DNA from: Pelagomonas calceolata
Taxonomy: Eukaryota > Sar > Pelagophyceae > Pelagomonadales > Pelagomonadaceae
Length of the DNA: 64,000 bases
Reading direction: 5' to 3'
Assembly (NCBI GenBank): GCA_918797485.1
Contig: CAKKNE010000006.1
Location: forward strand, 1,116,001 to 1,180,000
The position numbers and the translations under genes were made by a program. This document shows positions 46,083-56,400 of this stretch, piece by piece. The notes beneath the pieces were generated by a model. It made no database searches. It worked only from the letters and a program-made list of their open reading frames with translations, and was not told the DNA's origin. Each line of letters starts with the position of its first letter. Position 1 is the first letter of the stretch.

Positions 46083-47010
46083 GTGCGGTCTCTGACTGCA
46101 AAAATGGCTGCCATGAGCACAGCCTGCCAGCAGCGCATCGCTTTAAACGACGGCCGACAGATGCCCAGTTTCGGCTTAGGAGTGTGGCAGGCGCCGCTCG
46201 GCCAATGCAAGGCAGCAGTGCTGCACGCGCTGCGCTGCGGCTACCGGCACATCGATACCGCGGAGGTATACGGGAACGAGCAGGACGTGGGCGATGCGCT
46301 GGCTATCTTTTTGAAAGAGCGGCCCGACGTGCAGCGCGAGGATATCTGGATCACGACAAAGTTTTTCCCGCGCCACGGCGCCGGCCGTGCCGCGGTCGTG
46401 AGGGCTTGTAAAGACTCGCTGCGCAAGCTCCGTCTGCAGTACGTGGACCTCTATCTCATCCACGCGCCGCACACGCGCGAGCGCATCGAGCAGTACAGCG
46501 CTCTGGAGGCGTTGCGGGCGGAAGGGCGGTGTCGCAGCATCGGCGTGAGCAACTACGGCATTCACCACCTGCAAGAATTGCTGGCGGTATGCGCCGTCCC
46601 GCCGTGCGTCAACCAGGTCCGTGACCTCAGCGTCTGGTGCCTCCACGCCATCGACGCGTCGAATTTCACAGGTAGAGTGCAACCCGTTCATCACTCGTAC
46701 GCCGCTCCGTGAGTTCTGCGCGTCCAAGGGCATTCTCGTGGAGGCCTACTCGCCGCTCGCGCGGGCCAACAAGTTCCGCGACCCTCGCTTGCTCGACGTC
46801 GCGCGACGGTGCAGTTTGTCGCCCGCCCAGGTCATGGTGCGGTGGTGCCTCCAGCGAGGCTGTATTGTGATCCCGAAGTCCGTGACGCCCGCACGCATCG
46901 AGGAGAACGCGCAACTCGGCGACGCACCCCTGAGCGCGGCCGACATGAAATCGCTGGACGCGCTCGACGAGCACTTCGTGACCCACTGGGACCCGACGCG
47001 GTCGCCATAA
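46083..47010 (+). CDS. Aldo-keto reductase
   Basis: Exons 46083-46616 and 46672-47010 join in phase 0 to 290 residues. The NADPH-dependent reductase signature is complete: GYRHIDTAEVYGNE (catalytic Asp and Tyr), ITTKFFP (Lys), YLIHAP (His), GVSNYG, VNQVECNP spanning the splice site, and IPKSVTPARIEEN for the cofactor phosphate. It reduces aldehydes or ketones; the specific substrate is not evident. The start could also be M8 or M11 of this frame (46104 or 46113), which would trim a short non-family leader. The stop is 13 bp from the convergent TrmB gene. Confidence 0.9.
46617..46671 (+). mobile_element. Shortened introner-type intron in the aldo-keto reductase
   Basis: Only 55 bp: GTCCGTGAC then CTCAGCGTC, the core CTCCACGCCATCGACGCG, and AATTTCACAG. 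The flank GTAGAGTG matches the left 8 bp only at GT. It looks like a family B copy with the middle deleted. Confidence 0.65.
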
Positions 47011-47023
47011 CAACACTGTGAAT

Positions 47024-47773
47024 TTACAAAGGAGGCCCTCCCCCCCCGCTCGAAGATGCGGGCCCGGGGCGCGCGCTCCGCGGCGGCCGCCGCAGCTCGG
47101 CGCAGACGCGTCCGCGCGACGAGGCCTCGGCCGACGGCCGGAACGCGGCTGTATGCACGGCGCCGCCTTTTCCGGTCGCGTAGATCGCGCGCTCCGTCGG
47201 GATCGCCAGCAAATCGGCCGGCGCGTCGGCCGCGACGAGGGCATCACCAACTAACGCCGCTGCATCGTCGACGACGCCGGCGACGTCCGACCGAATTATG
47301 ACTGCGCCGGTCGCGTGCGCCGCCGCCGTCGCGAAGAACGCCCGCGTGAGCATGCGCCGGTTCTTATTCCTGTTTTTCCAGTGCGGGTCCGGGAACTGGC
47401 AGAGGACGTGCAACGTCACACCTCCGGCGTCGCGCCACTCCGCCAGGAGCCGCGATAGGTCGCCGGCCGCCGTGTTCGCGGGTAGGAATGCGCAATTTGC
47501 CGGCGCTCGCGCTGCGCATCGTGCGAAGACGTTTTCTCGCACGTCGACGCCCATGAAGTTGAGGTCTCCGCGGACCGCGGCGGCGGCGACGCACCACTCG
47601 CCCTCGCCGCAGCCGACGTCGACGACGAGCGGTTTCGAGGTGTCGAGTCGTTGCTGCCAGGCGCCCCAGCGTTGCGCGAAGTCGCAGAACTGCGGCTTCA
47701 GCGGGTTGAGCTGCTTCGGCACGGCGCCGTCTCTTCTCCGTCCGCGGCGGCCGCGTTTGCGAGGCTGGCACAT
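47024..47773 (-). CDS. trmB: tRNA (guanine-N7)-methyltransferase, TrmB/METTL1 family
   Basis: From MCQPRKRGRR the protein has 249 residues. It has the SAM motif VVDVGCGEGEW, FMGVDVRE at the end of strand 2, and the family signature FPDPHWKNRNKNRRM, followed by a strand for substrate binding. The enzyme methylates G46 in the variable loop of tRNA. The frame is open upstream to 48079, but that part lacks family sequence. No plastid or mitochondrial leader is seen; the basic N-terminus resembles the nuclear/cytosolic form. The C-terminal 25 residues are Arg/Pro/Gly-rich. Confidence 0.82.
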   Translation of the reverse strand: MCQPRKRGRRGRRRDGAVPKQLNPLKPQFCDFAQRWGAWQQRLDTSKPLVVDVGCGEGEWCVAAAAVRGDLNFMGVDVRENVFARCAARAPANCAFLPANTAAGDLSRLLAEWRDAGGVTLHVLCQFPDPHWKNRNKNRRMLTRAFFATAAAHATGAVIIRSDVAGVVDDAAALVGDALVAADAPADLLAIPTERAIYATGKGGAVHTAAFRPSAEASSRGRVCAELRRPPRSARPGPASSSGGGGPPL

Positions 47774-48298
47774 CAGTGCTCTCCCAGCTGAAATGGACTT
47801 AGGCGCTGTTTCGAGCTGCAAGCCGTGGCAGCGATGATCAGCGATGATCAGGCAGTTAAATGTTCGTCTATCATGCCCAGAGAGCTGACACAGACTGCAC
47901 CAGACGGCTTCAAAGTCTAAGCTAGCTACACAGCCCACAATACCCGCACGACGCCTTCGCCGTCGTGACGCAATTTCCCAGCGAGGAACACCCCTGGATG
48001 TTGTCAGGAGACGCCTCGTCGAGAGTGACTTAACCCGCTCAGGTCGAATTTGAGAGGTTGTTTTTGTGACCCGAGTCATCTCGGATAGTGCGAAGCACTA
48101 TTGGAAGTAAGTGTACTCGGACACGGCGCAACGCGGTCCACTTGCCACCACCACCGCTTGCGGCTCCGGTTCAGCGCCCGCGCGAGCCTGCACGCAGCCA
48201 AAAGCACCCGAAAGCTAAAAGAGCGCTGCTCTTACGCCCACGCTCACGCCCCTCGCAGCGTGCCCCTCGCGCAGCTCGCGCAGTACGACGCTAACACC
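47774..48298. other. Divergent intergenic region, TrmB / ARM gene
   Basis: A perfect 7-bp inverted repeat ATAGTGC GAA GCACTAT lies at about 48085-48101. No other structure is evident, and no palindromic motif of the main class. Confidence 0.4.
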
Positions 48299-48874
48299 AT
48301 GGCACGCTGGCGCACGACGGTTTCGATCGACGCCAAGGCCGCCCGCGGCATCGCGGCCCACGTCGCGACGCTGCAGACCGACCGCGGTCCGGCTGGCGCG
48401 CACGCCGCGTGCGCCCTCGTGAAGCTCGCGTACGCGTCGCCGCACCACCGCAGCAAGATTATCCAAGCGGGCGCTCTCAAGCCCCTCGTCGAGGTGCTGC
48501 GCGACGGCGCTGAAAGTGGCGGCGGCCCGGGCTTCTCGGCCGTCGGGGCCGCCTGTCAAGTGGTGGGCGTCCTCGCTCACGACCCCGGGATGGCCGAGAT
48601 CATCGTCGCCGCGGGCGCGTCCGAGCCGCTCGTCGCGCTACTCAGCACGGAGGCGGCGGCCGCGGCGGCGACGGCGATCCAGACCCTCGTCACGAACGGC
48701 GCCGACGCGTTCGCGCCGGCGCGCGCGCCGCTGCAGCTCCTCCTGGCCGACGGCGATGACCGCGCGAGATGCGCGGCGGGAAGCGCCCTGACGGCGCTCG
48801 GCGCGTCCAAGGTGCGCCTCGAGTCCCTCGAGGACGTCGAGTCGCGGTTCTTCCGCATCGTGACGCCCTCCTAG
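48299..48874 (+). CDS. Small ARM-repeat protein
   Basis: From MARWRTTV the protein has 191 residues, almost all in about four armadillo-type helical repeats: HAACALVKLAYASPHHRSKIIQAGALKPLVEVL, GAACQVVGVLAHDPGMAEIIVAAGASEPLVALL, AAATAIQTLVTNGADAF, ARCAAGSALTALGAS. ARM repeats form superhelical protein-binding surfaces. The repeat order and I.AGA..PLV motif are typical of the plakoglobin/importin class. Nothing points to a specific partner. The frame is open upstream to 48101 without matching sequence. Confidence 0.7.
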   Translation: MARWRTTVSIDAKAARGIAAHVATLQTDRGPAGAHAACALVKLAYASPHHRSKIIQAGALKPLVEVLRDGAESGGGPGFSAVGAACQVVGVLAHDPGMAEIIVAAGASEPLVALLSTEAAAAAATAIQTLVTNGADAFAPARAPLQLLLADGDDRARCAAGSALTALGASKVRLESLEDVESRFFRIVTPS

Positions 48875-49004
48875 TCCCCGATTACCTGTGCCCTAAGTTT
48901 TCCACCTGTCGCGACGTTTGCTCGGCGACGCGGTGTCTCCTCCCCAGGCCACGTGCCCTAGCATCGTAGCAGACACGACGGCAAGGGGTGGGGCATGGTC
49001 CTAC

Positions 49005-50494
<1,490 letters not shown>

Positions 50495-53400
50495 TTGGGG
50501 CAGCCGATGCCAGCACTGGCGCCGAAGCGCGCCAGCAAGAGTTTGAAGGCCGAGCGCGATAGAGACAGAGCACCGCCCGCCTACATGGTGCGCGGCAGGA
50601 AGACGCCGCGTGATCGCGACGACAGCTACAGTGACGACAGCAGCCGCAGCCGCAGCCCGAGCGACGACAGCAGATCAAAGAAGCGCGGCTTCGCGGCCAC
50701 GAAAACGAAGAAGCGCGCGCCGGCCAAGTCCGCGGCGCTCGGCTTGGTCCGGAAGGAGACCGATAGAGTCCGCGCGGACCTCGACCGCGAGGCGAGCCGC
50801 GCGCTGCCCGCGGCGCGGAAGCGCGACGGCGGCGCGGCGAAGAGCGCGCGGGCGGCGCTCGCGGCGCGCAAGGCCCGCAGCGGCGACGCCGGGCGCCTGC
50901 TGCTGACGGACCGGGAGAAGGCCCGCAAGTCGACGAGCCGGCGCGGCGCCTCGGACGACTCTGATGATGACGACGAGGAGTTCCGCCGCCACGCGGAGAA
51001 GTCCCGGCGCCGCAAGGACGATTCGGACGACGAGAAGCCCCGGTCCCGCGACAAGCCCCGGCGCCGCGTAGACGACGACGCCGACGACGACGACGTCGTG
51101 CTCGCCGGCCTGCGCAAGGCCAAGGACCTGGACGACGAGGACGTCTTCGGCAGCCGGCGCCGCGCCAAGGGCCGGGACGAGGACAGCGACGTCTTCAAGA
51201 GCCGCGCCAAGAGCCGGGACGACGACAGCGACGTCTTCAAGAGCCGCGCCAAGAGCCGGGACGACGACAGCGACGTCTTCAAGAGCCGCGCCAAGGGCCG
51301 GGACGAGGACAGCGGTGTCTGGGGCGACAAGTCTAGGAAGAGCCGGGCGGACGACAGCGGCGTCTGGGGCGACAAGTCGCGGGCCAAGAGCCGGGCCCGG
51401 GACGACGACAGCGACCCGTGGGGCGGCGACAAGTCTAGGAAGAGCGACAGGCCGCGCGCCCGGAGCCCGGCGGACGAGAGCGACGTCTGGGGCGACCGGA
51501 AGAGCCGCGCGCAAGACGACGACGACGACGCTTTCAAGTCGAGGACCAAGACGACGACGTGGCGCGTCCGCGACGTCGACGACGACGGCAACACGACGAT
51601 CACGTCGGCGCGGTCGCCGCGCGTGATCGAAGAGGCGCGCGACGACGCTATCGTGAATACGGTCCGGGACGGCGGCGCGTCGCCCGTGCCGTTCTCCACG
51701 ACGCGGCCGCCCGACGACGTCGCCGAGGCCTTCGACCGGTTGAAGACCGAGAACGCGGCGCTGCGCCACGAATTGGCCCAGTCCCTGAAGGCGGCGGACG
51801 TCCTCGCGGCCGGCGGCGTCGCCGCGGCGACGATGGCCCAGTCTTTAGCTGATGGCGACGCTCCCGGACGCGCCTTAGATGTGGTGTCTCGTTTAGAAGA
51901 CCAGGGCGCGGGGCCGGCGACGCGAACGCTCGCGGAGGTACCAATGATCGGTGCGGCGGCGCCCGTCTGCGCGGTGTCTGCCGAGCGGACCATGGTGCCG
52001 AAGCGCGGCCCCCGTATTAGTGTGTGGGGCGCGCACGAGCGGGCCGTGTCGTCGGCCATCGAAGATAGAATTACGAGAACGCAGTCGCTGGACTGCGTGA
52101 GCCGCCTGCGGGCCGCCGTGAGCCGCGTGAACGAGCGGGACGGCTACACGACGACGTCGAGAATCTACGGCGCTTTTAGAGATGCGGGCTTCCTCACTCT
52201 CACACCAAGGGACGTGGAAGACGACCTCTGCAAGGGTTTGTCCATGGACCAGCGCGGCCGCGTCGACGTCGGCGAATTACTCAGGCTCTGCGCGGACGTC
52301 GCCGACGAGTGCGCCGAGTCCATCCTCGGGGCTGGGGATTTGATCTCGCGCTTCGGCCCCTCCGCGACGGGCGGCCCGCCGGAGGGCTGGTCCGGCGACA
52401 AGCGTCCCGAACCCGATGACGACGACGACGACGACGAGGACGGGAGGCGCCGCCGGCGAAAAAGGCGATCGTCGCGGTCGCGGTCCCGCTCCGATTCAAG
52501 CTCGCGGTCGCGGTCGCCGCGGCGCCGCTCCTCGAAGTCGCGCCGCGACAAGCGGTCGCGGTCGCGCTCGGACTCGCCGCGGTCGCGCCGCCGCGGCTCC
52601 TCGCGCCGCGACCGGGACAAGCGGTCGCGCTCGCGCTCGGACTCGCCGCGGTCGCGCCGCCGCGACCGCAGGGACCGCGACAAGTCGCCGCGGTCGCGCC
52701 GCGACAAGGACAAGCGCTCGTCGTCGCGCCGCGGCGACGACAAGCGCTCGCGCGGCGCCGAGGGCCGCCTCTACGACCGCCTGCGCGCCAAGCGCGACGG
52801 CTCGCGCCGCCGCCGCGACGACTCGCCGCGGAGCCGCCGCGACCGCGACCGGTCGCCTCGCAGCCGCCGCGACCGCGACGCCTCGGACTCGCCGCGCTCG
52901 CGCCGCCGCGGCTCCTCGCGCCGCGACCGCGACCGCGACCGCGACGACTCGCCGCGGTCGCGCCGGACGGCGTCGTCGCGCGTGCTGGCCAAGCGCGACC
53001 GCGCGGTCACGGGCCGCGACGGCTACCCCGTGGGCAAGGGCCGGCGCGACACGCGCGACCGCGACCGCTCGCGCCGCCGCAAGGACGACGACAGCTCGAC
53101 GCTCGAGTCGCGCGACAAGTCCCGGCGCCGCCGCGACGACAGCGAGGACGAGAAGTCCCGTCGGCGCGCCTCGTCTCGCCGCCGTAAAGACGACTCCGAG
53201 GACGAGAAGTCTCGGCGCCGCACCTCGTCTCGCCGCCGCAAGGACGACTCGGAGGACGAGAAGTCCCGCAAACGCGCCACGTCGCGCCGCCGTAAAGACG
53301 ACTCGGAGGACGAAAAGTCCCGCAAACGCGCCACGTCGCGCCGCCGCAAAGACGACTCGGAGGACGAGAGGTCCCGCAAACGCGCCACGTCGCGGCGCCG

Positions 53401-56400
53401 CAAGGACGACTCGGAGGACGAGAAGTCCCGCAAACGCGCCACGTCGCGGCGCCGCAAGGACGACTCGGAGGACGAGAGGTCCCGCAAACGCGCCACGTCG
53501 CGCCGCCGCAAAGACGACTCGGAGGACGAGAGGTCCCGCAAACGCGCCACGTCGCGGCGCCGCAAGGACGACTCGGAGGACGAGAAGTCCCGCAAACGCG
53601 CCACGTCGCGGCGCCGCAAGGACGACTCGGAGGACGAGAAGTCCCGCAAACGCGCCACGTCGCGGCGCCGCAAGGACGACTCGGAGGACGAGAGGTCCCG
53701 CAAACGCGCCACGTCGCGGCGCCGCAAGGACGACTCGGAGGACGAGAAGTCGCGCCGCCGCCGCGACGACGACAGCAAGACGCTGAAGAAGCGCGACACG
53801 AATAGAAGGGTCACGGGCAAGGTCGTGGACGCCGTCAAGAGGCGGAGCAGGCACGAGGCCGGGAGCCCGCGCGACGCCTTCGCGCGGAGTCTGCGGAGGC
53901 TCTTCGAGGACATGGACGTGAACGGCGACGGCGTCCTCTCGAAGCGGGAGATCCGGGACGCGTTGTTGGATCTGGGCCGACGAGACAAGGAGAACGCGTT
54001 CCTGAAACCAAAGGAGCTGCGCGACCTCTTCGACGACATGGATCTGAACGGGGACGGCAAGGTGTCGTACGACGAGCTCGTGGATTTTTTGGTGGAGCAC
54101 GTCGCGGGCGACCGGACGGCCCGGAAGGGCGACCGGCGCCGCAAGGACGACTCGCCGGCCAAGAAGGCGTCCGCGAAGGAGGCGACCTTCGTCAAGGCCC
54201 TCAAGAAGCACTTCGAGGACGTCGATAAAGATGGAAGCGGCGACCTGTCCAAGAAGGAGGTCCGCGACGCCCTGGTCTCGTTCGCGCGGAAGGATCGCTC
54301 CGGGAAATTCCCGAAAAAAGACGCGCTGCGGGACCTGTTCGATGAATTAGATCTGAACGGCGACGGCTACGTGTCCTATGACGAGCTCTGCGATTTTATC
54401 GACGAGCGCGTGTCTTCTCGCAAGAAAAGTCCGGAGCGGTCCCGCGGCGACGACAAGGCCGAGGTCACCTTCGCGAAAGCGCTGAAGAAGCACTTTGACG
54501 ACCTCGACAAGTCCGGGGACGGCGACCTGTCGAAGCGGGAAGTCAAGCAAGCCCTGCAAACCTTCGCGCGGAAAGACAAATCGGGCAAATACCCGAAGCT
54601 CAAGGAGATCACGTCGATTTTCGCAGACATGGACTTAGATGGAGACGGCCACGTGTCCTACGACGAGGTCTGCGACTACATCGACGAGCGCGTCGACGGC
54701 AAGCGGCGCCGCAAGGACGACGCCGACGACGAGAAGCCCCGCCGCCGCAAGAAGGACGACGCGAGCGACGACGACGAAACAGACCCGCGCAAGACCTTCG
54801 CCAAGGCCCTCAAGAAGCACTTCGACGACCTCGACAAGTCCGGTGATGACGACCTGTCCAAAAAAGAAGTGAAACAAGCCTTGGTCGCGTTCACGAAGAA
54901 GGATAAACAGGGCAAGTTCCCGAAGCTCAAGCAGCTCGCCGATCTATTTAGAGACATGGATCTGAACGGCGACGGCCACGTGTCGTACGACGAGCTTACC
55001 GAGTTCATCGACGGGATCGGGGGCGGCCGCGACACGAAGAAGGATGTGACCTTCGCGAAGGCGCTGAAGAAGCATTTCGATGATCTCGACAAGTCCGGCG
55101 AGGGCGACCTGTCGAAGCGCGAGGTCAAGCAAGCCCTGCAGAGCTTCGCGAAGAAGGATCGCGCGGGCAAGTACCCGAAGCTCGGCGAGCTGCGGGCGCT
55201 GTTCGACGCCTTCGATCTGGATGGCGACGGCTACGTCACGTACGAGGAGCTCTGCGAGTACATTGACGAGCGCGTCGACGGCAAGGGCCGCGGCGACGAC
55301 AAGGCCGACCCGCGGGCGGCCTTCGCCAAGGCGCTGAAGAAGCACTTCGACGATCTCGATAAGTCTGGTGATGGGGACCTGTCGAAACGGGAAGTGAAGC
55401 AAGCCCTGCAGAGCTTCAGCAAGAAGGACAAGGCGGGGAAATATCCGAAGCTCAAGGAGATCGCGGCGATCTTCGCAGACATGGATTTGAATGGAGACGG
55501 CCACGTGTCCTACGACGAGGTCTGCGATTATATTGATGAGCGCGTCGGCGGCGGCGGCGCGCGGCGCGGGCGCGCCGAGGGCAAGGGCGACGATACGCGC
55601 ACGACCTTCGCCAAGGCGTTGAAGAAGCATTTTGACGACCTCGATAAGAGCGGTGATGGGGATTTGTCCAAGCGGGAGGTGAAGCAGGCGCTCCAGACCT
55701 TTGCGCGGAAAGACAAGTCAGGCAAGTACCCCAAGCTCAAGGAGATCGCGTCGATCTTTGCGGACCTCGACCTCGACGGCGACGGCCACGTGTCCTACGA
55801 GGAGATCTGCGACTACATCGATGAGCGCGTCGACGGCAAGCGGCGCCGCAGGGACGACGGCAGCGATGACGACCGGTCGCCGCGCGGCAAGGCCGACCCG
55901 CGCGCCACGTTCGCGAAAGCTCTGAAGAAGCATTTTGACGACCTCGATAAGAGCGGTGATGGGGATTTGTCCAAGCGGGAAGTGAAGCAGGCGCTCCAGA
56001 CCTTCGCGCGCAAAGATAAATCAGGCAAATACCCCAAGCTCAAGGAGATCGCGTCGATTTTTGCGGACATGGACCTCGACGGCGACGGCCACGTGTCCTA
56101 CGAGGAGATCTGCGACTACATCGACGAGCGCGTCGACGGCAAGCGGCGCCGCAGGGACGACGGCAGCGATGACGACCGGTCGCCGCGCGGCAAGGCCGAC
56201 CCGCGGGCGGCCTTTGCGAAAGAACTCAAAAAGCATTTTGACGACCTCGATAAGAGCGGGGACGGCGACCTGTCGAAGCGCGAGGTCAAGCAGGCGCTCC
56301 AGACGTTTGCCAAGAAGGACCGCGCGGGGAAATTCCCGAAGCTCAAGGAGCTCAACGACATCTTCCGGGACCTAGATTTGGACGGCGACGGCCACGTGTC

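Noticed and set aside
48085-48101. Perfect 7-bp inverted repeat ATAGTGC/GCACTAT before the ARM gene as another palindromic-motif copy
   Set aside because: Sequence and spacing differ from the CTAGTGTCTTAC class and it occurs once.
53150-53750. CRISPR-like array of 54-bp repeats
   Set aside because: The units are contiguous coding repeats without unique spacers, in a eukaryotic gene.
52416-54252. Long frames in other phases and antisense over the SR-rich repeats
   Set aside because: They are mirror products of the repetitive codons of the giant gene; all are low-complexity Arg/Ala/Thr or Val/Leu/Ala strings.
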